A stretch of DNA of 64,000 nucleotides from Cyanophora paradoxa (taxonomy: Eukaryota > Glaucocystophyceae > Cyanophorales > Cyanophoraceae), in NCBI GenBank assembly GCA_004431415.1, contig QPMI01000095.1:124001-188000 (forward strand). Reading direction: 5' to 3'. Below the pieces are notes generated by a model, which was not told the origin of the DNA, did no database searches, and saw only the letters and a program-made list of their open reading frames with translations. Each line of letters begins with the position of its first letter. Positions within the stretch are counted from its first letter, which is position 1. Both the position numbers and the translations under genes were made by a program. Shown here piece after piece: positions 42,575 to 54,500 of this stretch.

Positions 42575-44153
42575 ATGGAGTCGGACAAGAAGGAGCGGGA
42601 GCGCGACCGGGACGAAAAGAAGGACCGCGAGAAGGACCGCTCCGACCGCAAAGATAGAGACCGGGACCGCGACAGGGATCGAGACGACAGGGACAAGACG
42701 CGCTCGCGGCGGGAGCGCGACGATGACGACGAAGACCGTGCGCGCCCCGCCCGCAACCCGGCCACGCGCTGGGCTCCGCCGTTCATCCGGCGCATCGCAG
42801 GCCGGAGAAAGTCGAAGCGCCGGAGCCGCAGCCGTAGCCGGTCGCGCTCGAGGGACCGCCGGTCGCGGCGGAAGTCCCGTTCGCGTTCGCGTTCCCGCAG
42901 CCCGCGCGACGAGTGCGCCACCTCTTCTCTAGTCTCCGTATGGCGCCCGCCGACTGCCCGAGCGCAGGGAGGCTGAGCGGAAGCGCCAGGAGAACCGAGA
43001 GAAGATGCGGGCCCTGCTTGCCAACCTCAACCAGCAGGCCCAGAACCCCCAGGCGACGGACATCCAGCGGCGTAAGATCTACGTCGGCAACCTGCCCGTG
43101 GGCGTGGGGCTCAAGGACGTGCGCTGGCTTCGAACGTGCCCTTTTTGGTGTCTTATCCCGTTGCAATAGGTTAACCTCGCGGACTTCTTCAACCAAGCGC
43201 TGCAAACGGCTGGTCTCGCCAGCGGACTTGCGCCTCCGGTGCTCTCCGTGTGGATGAGCAGCGAAGGGAAGTTCGCATTCGTTGAGTTCCGGTCACCGAA
43301 GGACGCGGAGAACGCTTTGATGCTGGCGAGCCTTTGTTTCTTTAGCGATTCCGTTTCGACATTGAATGCTTCGCGAAGGACGGTGCGATCTTCCACGGTC
43401 GGCCGCTGCGGATCCAGCGTCCTGCCGATCTGCCGAACCCGAAATGTGCAGCGGGCCCGCCCGTTCCTTCGATCCCTCTCTCTTTCTGACCGAAATTGCA
43501 GTCGGTGGTGGAATGATGTCGGCTTCTGTCTTTCCCAACATGGCGGTGCGTGACCCATGTGGGCTTCATTGTACATCGGAGTGGGTGGCGAACCTCTTGC
43601 AGGTCAATGCGCAGCTCGCTGCGTTGGGCGGTGGAGGGTTTGGCATGGCTCCTGGTGGAGGCACTGCGTTCCCTATTCCTATTGCAAGCGCTCCTGGCGG
43701 AGTGCCAGGCGGAGTGTACACCCTCAAGGCAACGAGGATTCTTGTTCTCTCGAATATGGTGGCACTCGAAGTGCGCCCGTGCCCGCGTGCTTGCGCTGCA
43801 ATCCTTGTGTTGAACCGATCTCAGGATCTGAAAGATGATGAGGGCTACGAGGAGATTCGTGATGACGTGAAGGATGAATGTGAGAAATTCGGTACCGTCG
43901 AGAACGTTTTCATTCCTCGTCCAGACCCCGAAAACGCTTCAGTGAAGGGTCTCGGAAGGGTGAGGTTCTGTCATCCCACAGACGAAACACCCTTCATTTC
44001 ACTTATCAGAGAGTGCAGATCTTTGTCACGTTTGCAAACGCAGACGAGGCCACAGCTGCAAGCAAGTCCCTTGCTGGTCGCAAGTTTGCAGGTCGCGTGG
44101 TGCTTGCCACATTCATCGAAGAGAGCGATTTTGAGAAGCGCACATACGACTAG
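42575..44153 (+). CDS. U2AF2: U2AF large subunit (U2AF65) homologue, apparently lacking RRM2
   Basis: ATG 42575 (MESDKKERERDRDEKK). An N-terminal RD/RS-rich region contains TRWAPPFIRR, a Trp motif similar to the U2AF35-binding ligand motif, then SRSRSRSRDRRSRRKSR. RRM1: RRKIYVGNLPVGVGLKD, VNLADFFNQALQTAGL, EGKFAFVEFRSPKDAENALM, DGAIFHGRPLRIQRPADLP. After a Gly/Met-rich linker (about 43500-43720) comes the third RRM, a UHM: ATRILVLSNMV, DLKDDEGYEEIRDDVKDECE, FGTVENVFIPRPD, AGRKFAGRVVLATFIEES, ending TYD-stop at 44153. U2AF65 recruits U2 snRNP to the 3' splice site. No sequence matching canonical RRM2 lies between RRM1 and the UHM. One intron (43326-43378) is GC-AG. Confidence 0.92.
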
Positions 44154-45593
44154 CGAGAAGAGTTGATGAAAGAATGAGAATTGAGCTCCATCTACGTGGC
44201 TTCCCCTCCCCTGTCTTTTTCGATCGCGATTTAATTTTAGGGTTTGGGCTCTAGCGGACAGCTATAGCTAGCTGCAGCTGCGAACGCATGTATGGGCTAC
44301 TCTTAGGAAGGTGCGGCCCTAGGCCTTACCGTTACCTGCCCAGCCGTCCCTCCCCCCGCCCCCCCCCCCCCCCCCCCCCAACGGCGCCCCCCTCCCCTCG
44401 CCTCCGATCCAAGGCTCACCCCCCCCCTGGCCCCCCGCGAGCTCGAGGACCTAGGCCTGCCTGGCCGCCGCCATGCCTCAGGGCCTGCTGCATGCACATA
44501 GGGATTTTTTCCACGAACTTTGGAAGGAGGGCACTGATTGACAAGTCCGTAGCACACTGTGAGAAGCTTCGAATTTAAATAGATTGCCTGCACTGCAGCT
44601 GTACGTATATACTATGATATACACTTGGGCCCGGGGGGGATATCGATGGAAGGGGGGGTACTACGGTAGAGCGTTATATAATTACATATACCCGGCCCTT
44701 GCAATTGATGGCGGAACCTGCCGCGCGCGGAGGCCTCGCCGGGGCCCATGGCCACTGGGCCGGGGCATGCCATGCCATGCGCATGCAGCCGGCCATGATG
44801 ATGGCCACAAGGTCTGGCCATGGAGGGTCCCGGCCCGCCGGGCCGACCCTGGTCACCGGGTCTGACAGTGACTCAGTGATCATCGGATGGATGAGGGAGG
44901 AGACCATGTGCATGAGCTGCCCGGCCCCACGGGCCGGGCCATGCTGCCACTGGGCCAGGCTGAGCAGCCTGCAGCTGGCACTGCGGCAAGCCTGAAGCGC
45001 TTTGATGATAATATTCATCATGGCATGCCATGATGATCACGATCATCATGGCATCTCAGGGGCCCAGGGCCGGGTGGCCCAGTGGGGCCAGGCCTGAGCC
45101 TCGGAGGGGCCGGGCACACAGCTCTAGCCTGAATAGGGGGCACTGCAGCAGCGGCGTGCCGCGGCTCCTGTGCCACTGGGCCATACTATGATATATACCA
45201 TGATATGCGCTGCCGCAGTGTACATGTGGCAGTGCCACGGTGTGCACGTACTACTAGTACTTCGCTTGCAACTTGGCAAATCTAGATTCAATGATTGGCC
45301 GCAGTGGCGCCGGCATGGCGGACTCCGGGACTCGGGAGGCCCTCAGGGCCTGATGCATGAGTCATAGTGACAGTGAGGCACAACAGGCGGCGCCGCGGCG
45401 GTGCAGCTCGCTGGGCGGGGCGGAGGCCTTCAAGGCTTGCCGCAGTGCTTTCGATTAGCTTATATATAATTAGTAGCCCAGAAGCGTTTTCGACTTCCAT
45501 GTGCACATGCAATTCTAATTCTCGGGGTCTTGCCAGTGCCCCATCTCATATGCATATCAGAACTATAGACAACACGCGAAACTGGCTGAGAAG
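44154..45593. other. Intergenic, convergent 3' ends
   Basis: No supported gene. Contains a long C run near 44352-44380, which may be length-unstable in assembly, and CATG-rich palindromic sequence near 45015. Confidence 0.5.
45015..45036. repeat. 22-nt perfect palindrome
   Basis: Centred on GGCATGCC with arms extending CATCAT/ATGATG. A related GATCATCATGGCAT follows at once. Confidence 0.8.
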
Positions 45594-48500
45594 TCAGTTG
45601 GGGCCATCGTCGGATGCCGAGGAGGGGCTGGAGGAGGACTGCACACGAGGCTGTGTGGTGCGATCCAGGGAGGGTGAAGCAGACAGGGTTGAGATGGCGA
45701 CAAGCGGTTCCCAAGACACTTGAGCATTCGAATGCGAGCGGGTGGGTGGCGGCATTGCCTGCGGTGGAACATCATCCAGCCGCTCCCCACCCTCTTGCTT
45801 AAGGGGGCTGGACGACTGCTGGCTAGAATCCTCGTGGGGGCCTGAGCCGCGCGGGTGACCAAAGCTGAACGCCTCGACGTGTGAGACCGAAGTGTTCATG
45901 GTCAGGGAGGGGTTAGGAGGTCCTGTAAGGGACCCTGATGCCTGCTCCATCCTTGATGTCTCGGCAACCGCCCCACGCAGTTGCCCCCCCGGGCAGACCG
46001 AGGCAGACGCAGCGGAAGCGGAACCCGAGGTCGTGTTGATGGTCGGGGACGTGGTGGAGAGGGGGTACATGGGGGAGAACTCCAGCGAGGGGGTTCTTCC
46101 GCGCAGTTGAGCCGCGCCGCGGGGCTGACCACTCATGGAGTCGCTTGCAGGCAACGCGCTCTCTGTGCCGGAGGGGAGGTGGGACGAGGTGGAGATGGAG
46201 GTTGAAGAGCGCGCCGCTGCTGACCACCTGCGGCGCCAGGTCAGCGGATGGAAGGAACAGTGCGATGCGCGGGACTAAGGATGCCTGCGGCTATCTCCCG
46301 CAGGGCCGGCAATGCTCTGCAGGAAGCGGGCCTGCTCGTCAAGAGCCTGCTGCGCCTGCAGGTCCCACCGGTCACGTGCGGGTAGATGGCAACTCAGGCC
46401 TGACGCACTGCCTTCCGGTTGGCGGAAAATCCGGAGGGGGTGTCGTCCACAAAGGGGGAGCGGCTGCGGGGAATGGACTCGAGGGAGCGGGCAACGAGGG
46501 GTCGGGCCTGGCGGCGGCCGTTGGGCATGCCGAGGGCGTCGTAGGCCGAGTGACCGCCCGCGGAACGAGGTGAGCGGCGGGCAGCGAGGGCTCGGGAGGC
46601 GAGCTCGCGGTCGTGGAGCAGCTCCTGCCGCTCTTTCGCCATCGCCAGGCGCTCCGCGTCGAGCGCTCTCCGCAGCACTTGCATCTGCCGAGCGTCCTCA
46701 TCGATGCGTGCGCGCTGTGCGTCGAAGGAGCGCTGCATAGCGGATGCCTCCTCGTATAGGCGCCGCGCCTCCTCGTTCTCTCCGGTCGACTCCTGCGCTC
46801 AAAGTGGGCTCCTGTGCCGAATCCTTGCGCGCTTCGGAAGGCCATGCTGCACCTGGCGGGCGCGCGCGACTGCCTCCGACTCATTGCGGAGGGTGTCGGA
46901 TAGGGTTGCTAGGCGGGCCGCATCCCGCGCGAAGGCGAGTCGCTCGTTCTCCAGCTCCTCGCGCTCCTGCAGCAGCGCATGCCTCTCCCGCGCGAGCAGC
47001 TCCTGCCCCTCACGGACTAGCGCCAGCTGTGGCCCTTCGTTAATCGGAGCGCCAAGGAGGCCCCCGAGGACGGGCGGCGCGCCTGGCCCTCCATTGAGGA
47101 CCGCTGCGCCTCAATGGTCGCCTCGGCGGCAGCTGCGCGCTGCCGCGCAGCTGCCTCCGCCTGGCGTGAGGCCGCTTGGGTTTGCAACATCTCTGCCCGC
47201 TCCTGCGCGATGGCCTTCCGTTCGGCGACGAAGTCGGCCATGAAGGCGTCTCGTTGCGCCGCCCGCTCCGCCCGCTCCCTGTCCATCTTCTCCCTCTCGC
47301 GCGTCATCTGGTCGAAAAGTGCCTGGCGCTCCTGCTGCAGCTGCGCCTGCTGCGCCTCCAGGCGAAGCTGCTCGTGCTGCAGCCGCGCCTTTTCCTCGCC
47401 CTGCGCGGCCCGCATTTCTCTGGTCGTTTGTTCCAACGCCTCGCTCAGGGCCCTTAAGCGGGTCTTTTCGTCCTCCAGGGAGCGCTGCTGCCGGTCGACC
47501 CGCTCCTCTAGCTCTGCCAGGTACCTGCAGGACAGATGAGGAGCCTCGCGCCGTGCCAGGAGCGCCCCATCGCGCACCTCTCCCGCGCCCGCAGCTGAGT
47601 CTCCCTCTGCGCCACCGCCTGGAACGCCCCTCCGCATTAGCCCCGCGCCTCGGAGCTCCGCGAGGGGACCGAGGTGGGGCGCGCCGTCTCTCGATCGACG
47701 TCGGCGCGGCGGTGCATTTCGCCCATCACTTCGACGTTTACGCCAACCCGCTGCACGAGTGCCTCCAGCGAGGCGGCCGCCTGGCCCTGCTTCTGCTGCC
47801 CGGCGAGCTGCGCGCACTGGGTGAGGGGCGCACCGGGAAGCTCGCGTCGCACACCGCACCTCCTCGGCGTGCATGCGCTTGAGGGCAGCGAGGTGCTCGA
47901 TGTGCTGCCGCTCCCGAGCCTCAAGTTCCTGTGCGTGCAGCGCCATCTGCTGCGCCAGCGCCGCCACCACCCGCTTCTCGGCTCCCTCCTCCGCCAGCAG
48001 CTGCGGGGAGCGCTCGGCTTCTGGCGGCTGAGGAGTGGGCAAACGCTGACCTTGTCGCGGACGGCTGCCTCGACCTCGGCCTCTTTCTCCGCCGCCACGC
48101 GCCGCACCGCTGCCGCCTTCTCGGCGTCCGCCGCCGCAAGCGCTACTTCTGCCTCGCGGCGCTTGCGCTCAGCAGCTTCCACGTCGGCCGCCTGCTCCCG
48201 CAACGCCTCCTGCATGCGTCGCGCCCACTCCGCCTCGCGCCGTGCTAGTTCCTCCGCGTGCGCCACCTTTGCCGCTGAGAGGACCTCCTCTGCTGCGAGG
48301 CGCTGCTACGGCGTTGGTTGCGCGCACGGTGCACAGGCGACACGCGCACCCTCCGTTCGGTGTCGGCGTTCGCGCGGCGGGCGTCGTCGAGCTCGCGGAG
48401 AAGATCAGCGACGCGACCCTCCAGCTCTCGCACCCGCGCCTCGAGGGGCTCGCGCCCTGCCCAAGCCAGCGCGCCTGCCTGCCCCGTAGCTGATGCCGCC

Positions 48501-50367
48501 ATTTCCCCGAGCAGCGCCACCAGTTGTTGAGGGCCCACGGCGATGTGCGTGGGCCCTCCAGAAGATGTGCTCGTCACACTGATGGCTTGTGCGGGAGCTC
48601 GATCCGCGAACGCCGGGGTGGAGAACGTGGTGGGCGAAGAGAGCGGTGGCGGGTCTGCTGCGGGGGGCTGTGCGGCTCCGTCACGGCGGGGTGCTTCAGC
48701 GGCCGCGATCGAAGCGCCAAACGTAGATGGAGCGGGCGCGGCGGAGGAAGCAGGCGAGGCGGCAGAGGCCTCCCGTGGCTGCGGAGACGCTGCCGGGGAC
48801 CGCGCTAAAGGAGAGGGCCCTGTCGCCAGCTCTGCGGGAAGCGCGGATGGCCGAGTCGAGAAGGAGCCCCCTGCGCGCCGGCCTGTCGCCCCCCATCGAG
48901 TCAGGCAGCAGCACCGGCGAAGGCTATACGGGGAAGAGACCGGCGACGGGGGTGCGACGGCTGCCGATCGAGGGAACGTAGCCCTCTCCGCTGCCGTCTT
49001 CGGGCTCTTCGGCTATGGGACGCGGGGCGGTGGCAGGGCGCGAGGCGGCGGCGGGTTTTGTATCTTCGAGGAGGGCCAGCGGATCGCCCCAATCGTCATC
49101 CACTGCGCCTAGCATGAGTTTCATAGAACCCAGATACGAGCACACTTGCCCGGCTTCGGCTTGCGAGAAGCCGCGGCGGCGCGCTCCTGCTCCTCGCGCT
49201 CCCGATTCCGACGCTCGCGCTCCTCGCGCTCCTGCCGCTCCCGCTCCTCCCGTTCGCGCCGCTCCTCCTCGGCCTTCGCCTGCGCGCTCACGTCGGCAAA
49301 AGCTCCGAACGTCGATGAACGGCGCGCTCACCAGGAGGCGCTTGCGGACTTGTTCAGCATCAGCGTCAAGGGCGTCCAGCGCGCTGGCGGAGCGCCGGAC
49401 CCCGCGGTCGTCGGCCCCGCTGGCAAGGTCGGCGCTCGGCGGATCAAAAGGCCCCGGAGAGGGCGTGCGCGCGCGCGCTGCGCCAGGCCCTCCGCTTCGA
49501 GGTCGAGCAGAGTCGGTCGTACGCGAGGAGAGCGGCCCGAAAATGTCTTCAACATCGCCCGCTTCCCCACGGCCGGCCCCGCCTCGACTGAGCCCCCGCC
49601 CTCGCGGTCCTCGGGCTACAGGCGAGACGGAGCGGCCGCCATCGGGCGACCTGTCGCGGGCCACGTCGTGTTGCATGTTTGATCGCGAGGGGCCCGCAGG
49701 CGTCTCCCCCTCACTGTCCGAGGCCTCCTGAGTCCGACCCCTGCTGGCCGCGGCTGCCGCGGGTGGATTGCTGGCGGCTGATGTCGACGCCCGTGCCTTG
49801 CTCGGGGCGGAGGTCGACGGAGGTAAATCGTCTAAGAGCGCATCAGTAGCTGCAGAGCTCGCCTGATTCTGACGTACCGAGGAGCGAATCGAGAATGTCG
49901 AAGGTGCCTCTCTTCTCTGCCGCCGAGGGTGCAGCAGCGCTCGTCCTGCGCCCCGCTCTGGGCGGCGGAAAGGTAGAGCCGACGCTCGCCGCTTTCGCGA
50001 GGCCCTCAGGCAGCTGATTGCGCAGATCAGTGCGCTGCCACGCGCAGGGTGCACAGGAGTGCCATCACCTCGTCCGCCGGCTTCTTTCGTGCTGGCGCTG
50101 CATTCGCCGTCAAGCTCGCGCCATGCGCACGCGGCCGCGGGGGAGCGCACGCTTCTTCGGACCGACGTCCTCGTCAAGCTCGTTCAGGAGGTCATCCAGG
50201 AGCTCGTCCTCCTCTGCTGGGGGTTTCGGGGGCTTCCGCGCCGCGGCTGTTTGCTTTTGCGGGGCCGGCGAGTCGTCGTCCGAGAGATCCAGGCTGAAGC
50301 TGGCCGGCGCTGCCGCCGCGCTCTTCGCCCGCCCCAGCGTCGGAAGACCCGACAGCGAGGCAGCCAT
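45594..50367 (-). CDS. Long coiled-coil protein, possibly FBF1-like (transition fibre)
   Basis: ATG 50367 (MAASLSGLPTLGRAKS). The N-terminal region is acidic, then disordered: EEDELLDDLLNELDEDVG, TFDILDSLLG-like, GDVEDIFGPLSSR, DDDWGDPLALLEDTKP, GYVPSIGSRRTPVAGLFP. The middle (about 48500-46400) is a continuous Glu/Arg/Ala coiled coil, e.g. EARVRELEGRVADLLRELDD, QQRSLEDEKTRLRALSEALE, QLQQERQALFDQMTREREKM, RLAMAKERQELLHDRELASR. The C-terminus is Ser/Pro-rich and ends at 45594. Acidic DLL/DDL and short SxGSR-P motifs before a long coil resemble Fas-binding factor 1 of ciliary transition fibres, but this rests on layout rather than a diagnostic motif. It is spliced, and exon joins were not all resolved. 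Confidence 0.6.
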
Positions 50368-50677
50368 ACCGAGGCAGCGTTGTACAGCTAACAACTTTGG
50401 CAACTCCGACGCGCCGCTGAGCTAGCGCTGCGCCTTCGAGTCGTTGGTTTTGTCTGTACCCCTTTTGGGCCCTGAGTCCCCTGACTCGTACGGGTAGAGC
50501 TTCCGAGCCGCGGTCGACGCTAAGCCCTAGCGTGCAGCTGAGCCGCGCGTCGCTTCCCGGAACGAGCGCATCCTCCGGAGCCTGTGGAGCGCGACGCGGC
50601 TCCCCGACGTCGGCCGAGGCGCGCTCAACCGGTGCGCCTGGAGGTCGCTCGCGCGCGCCCCGCCTGCATGCGCCAGA
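50368..50677. promoter_or_regulatory. Divergent promoter region
   Basis: These 310 bp separate the coiled-coil gene and the gene starting at 50678. No clear motif. Inferred from arrangement. Confidence 0.35.
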
Positions 50678-51452
50678 ATGGGATGGAACGACGCACTCGC
50701 AGACGCGATGGGGCTTGGGCTGCTTGCGAAACTCGTGCTATTTAGTATCACCAAGAAGGTCGTCGCATACGCAATAGCGAGGGTGCGGCATCCCGGCGAT
50801 TCACTCGCGCGTCGTCCCTCGACACCTGCCGCAGACGTATGGCTTCCCCCGGATCTATAGGCGCATCAGGGAGGTTCAGAAGCGCCTCTTCTCTCGTCCG
50901 ACAGAGCAGAAGCTGCGCGACCTCACGCTCAAGTCTTTCCGCCTTCCGAAAGCTTTGTACAACAAGTTTCTTAGACGCGCGGACTCGGATCTAGCTGCGG
51001 AGGTCAAGAACACGCGGGAGCGCGTGCGGGCGAGGAGAGCGCGGCTTGTTTCCGCCTCCCAGCGCCTTAGACTTCGAGCGACGCCCTTCTTCAACGCTGC
51101 TTCGAACTCCCTCCTGACGGCTTCGCTCCGCATGCAGCAGCTGCGAGAGGCCGCCATGCGGTTTCGGGCCTCTCGGAGACTGCGCGATGTCGTTCCCACG
51201 CCTTTCACGCAATCGCGCTCGGTCCCGGAGACTCTCAGCGCCCGCCCTCATCAGCATATTTCCCTCTCCATACCAGCATCCACGTGGCGCCGACCTTCCG
51301 TCCTCAACGCGCGCCTTGCCATGGCTCAGCGCCTGGCGCGTGGCCTGCCACCCGTGCGAGCAGGCGCTCTCGCCCACTGGCAGCCTTATCGATCCCTCTT
51401 CTCTATGGGCGCCGCCGCGCCCCTCGCGAGAACAGCATTGAGATTGTTATAA
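50678..51452 (+). CDS. Basic, Arg-rich protein of unknown family
   Basis: ATG 50678 (MGWNDALADAMGLGLLAK). The first exon is hydrophobic/helical (LVLFSITKKVVAYAIAR). A GT-AG intron ending near 50838 joins to TYGFPRIYRRIREVQKRLFS, EQKLRDLTLKSFRLPKALYN and FLRRADSDLAAEVKNTRERV, then a long Arg/Ala/Leu-rich region to the stop at 51452. The last ~15 residues fall in a sequence repeated at 63.55 kb (see repeats), so the C-terminus may come from a repeat or the true stop may be elsewhere. No known family. The N-terminal segment could anchor it in a membrane. Confidence 0.5.
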
Positions 51453-51470
51453 TTACAATTCAGGATATAC
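51415..51470. repeat. Dispersed repeat copy A (pairs with 63549-63605)
   Basis: GAGATTGTTATAATTACAAT followed by TCAGGATATA, preceded by CGCCCCTCGCGAGAACAGCA. It shares order and most bases with the copy near 63549 and spans the stop of the 50678 gene. Confidence 0.65.
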
Positions 51471-51585
51471 GGGCGCGCCGGACACTCCTGGCCTTCGTGC
51501 GCTTAAAACCAGTACCAAAGTACCACTACCACATGCTGTACTGATTCAGGAGATATCCATGTGATCTCCAGCGGTGTGAGCCGTG

Positions 51586-54500
51586 TCAGCAGCCTCGCTC
51601 TCCAGGCGGATGGCAGTGAACTAAATAAAAGCGGCGGCGTCGGCGGGCATAGAAATGCACCATAAAACAATCCAGAGGTGGCACCTTCTCGAGAAGCTTC
51701 CCGGACTTCACAACGTGCTGCAAGAAATCGTCGAACCGAGCACATGTCTCGACATCCGGAATGCGAGCGAGGGCATCAACAGCTCGAAGGGCTGAACGGA
51801 TAACATCTTCGTTCCTCTCGAGCTGCGACGGAAGTGTCACCGATTCGTCAAAGAACCAAAGGGGTAGCGACCTCTTGCTTGACAGCGTTTTCCTTCACGC
51901 TTGCAGTAACAGTCTCCTTAAGAGGGTCCACAAGCGAATCCAGTGCTGCACGCGCTTGGCTCGAGACACGACACAAATGTAAGGCACCCGATGCAAACCT
52001 GCAAGGACAGCAGATGGCGCCGCGGTGGCGAGTTTCTGCAGCATAAGATGGCATAGGACCTTGATGTCATAGTGGTCGCGCTACAGCGTGACTGTTAGCG
52101 AAATGACGGATGCGCAAGGATAGTGGGCGCACGAGGCCCTCAACGATGCGAGCAAGGAACGGGTGCGTGTCGAGGCGGTCAAGGCATGAGTCGAGGAGAG
52201 TATCCATGCACTCAAAAGCGGCCTTCCGGATCTCCAGACCATCGTCCACCTGCAGAACAGGCTCATGGCGAGGATGCAACGGACACAGCAGGTGACAGGT
52301 GGCACGCACAACGTGCTTGAACGGGCCAAGATCGACCTGACGGATAAGCTCGGGCTTCTTGACCGTCTCCCCATACAGCGCTGGCAGCAGCCCCGCCAGC
52401 ATGTCCCGGATAAGTCGTGGCTGCTCCACCACGCATCAGACACGTGAAAAACCAAACCGACCAAAAGTAGGGGCACTTTGCTATGTGCTGCAGAGTTGAG
52501 GGTAAGGAGGGCTGCACGGCGGACTTTCTGTGCGAGGTATGTTGCCTTGAGGACAGTTTCAAGACCAGAATAGAGCGCACGAGGTCAGGATCAGCGATGA
52601 GACGGAGGAATGCAGGAAGAGCAGGCGGCAGGAGGGCGTCGATTGGGTGCGTCTGCTCGATGATGGCGTGCTGCATGGACCTCAGGTCAGGCACATGCTT
52701 GATGCCAAGCCCACGGGCCAGACCTTGAGTGCAGTGACGAGCGTCTGGCGCATGCGTGGGTTTGCTGAGGCGACCCGATCGTTCAGAGTCTTGACGCCCC
52801 CCGGGGGATCCACAAGAGCCAGCTTCCCAAGGCATTCGGCCACCACGTTCCGCACCCCCTCCTCCTCTGACTCCGCTTCCGCGAAAAGCAGCGGGAGGAT
52901 CTGCAGTGGCTCGCTACCAGCCTCTACAGAGGCAGATGCGAAGATTCGAACCTGGGGCATGTACGGGGCCATCACCTGTGCGCTTTGCGCCACGTGCGAT
53001 TGCCGTGAAATGACCTGCGTGGGCAGAGTGAGTGAAAAGCTTGGGGTCGGCCAGCTAGGAGCCGAGCAGAAGGCCCAACCTCTTTCAGGGAGTGGAGAAG
53101 GAGGTACTGCCGCTTTGGGTGCGTCGTGACCTGCCTCGTGCGTGAAAAACTACTTTCTCAGCGACTGCAAGGCGCGCACCTGGTGAAGGATGATCGGCAG
53201 GTAGTGTGTCATGTTGCCCACTGCGATATTCCCAAGAGCAAAGCTTGCACCGCTCTTGACCTCCTCGGACAAAGAATCGAATGCTGTACAATGTCGGTTT
53301 GGTGGCAGGGGGCGTGCCAGGAGAGACGAGTACGTACAGGCGAGTACAGATTCGGTCAAAGGCGCATTGGAGGAAAGGTCACTCTGACGCCCAATCTCTC
53401 CAAGACACATGAGTGCCATGATTTTCATCTAACGTGGCGTGAGCACCATGACAGACGCACGGCCTCACAGTGGGCACCGAGTCAGCCTGGGCTGGCGCGA
53501 CGGACGCTACGAAGGTGGCCACAGTTTTCTCCCGCTGAGCAGGAGAGGCGCGACTGCAGAGGGCAGCCACACACTGCGGAGTATGAGGGGTTTTTGAGAC
53601 ACGCCCCGAAAGAGGAGACCTGTGCGAGAGAGGAGAAGCCGTGGCGGCCAAGAGCGTCCGTGCCGGTAGCCCGCACAAGAGCCATGAGCGCCTCGAGGAG
53701 GGCCTCGAAAGCCACCCCGCTTGCTACCAGTTGCCCGAGAAACGCCACCAAGCTCTGCCGCATGCTAAGCGCGGAGACTGCACATACTAAGAAATGCGCA
53801 CGTTCAGTGCGTGGCCCTGAAGGAGGGGCGAGCGTATAAGGGCGAGAGCGCGGGGCAGTACGGCCTGCTGGAGGAGCGCCGCCGCATGTCCATGGGCAAG
53901 GAGAAGAGAGCAACACAAGCGGAGAGCGAGGTGCGAGAGATGCAGATCCACATCGCCAATGAGGGCTCCGAGCTCCGCAGCGATTGCCTGCACGTGCTGC
54001 GGGGTGATCTTGGAGCCGTGAACTCGCACCAGAGCCTCCAGCGTAGAGAGGGACGCTAGCTTCAGCGGGCGGTTCGCCTGCGGCGGAATGAGCACACGGC
54101 GGACAGATAAACGCTATACAGCAGGCCTTGCGCAGGAACGAAGCGAGCTCCCCGAGGGCTTCGGACAGGATGGGGGAAAGATCGACCAGGTCGGGGCCCT
54201 CCGCGACCTGGGCTAGGGCCTGCAGAGAAAACACGAATCAACCAGGAGCTTCGCGAACCTTGACGGCGGTAAGGCGGTATCGCAAACTATGAAAAGCAAA
54301 CCTTGACGGCGGTAAGGCGTGTGATCTCGTTGCGCATGCGCTCAAGCAGCAGAGGAAGACAAGTCTTCAGATCGCCAGTCAATTGCTGACCTAGACCGTG
54401 GAGAGTAAGAGTGATGTGCGCGTTTCGCAGTGGGGCGCGCGGGAACCAAGATTTGAAATGACGACGCCCATGCATGCGATCGCGGCCTCCTTAACCTCCT

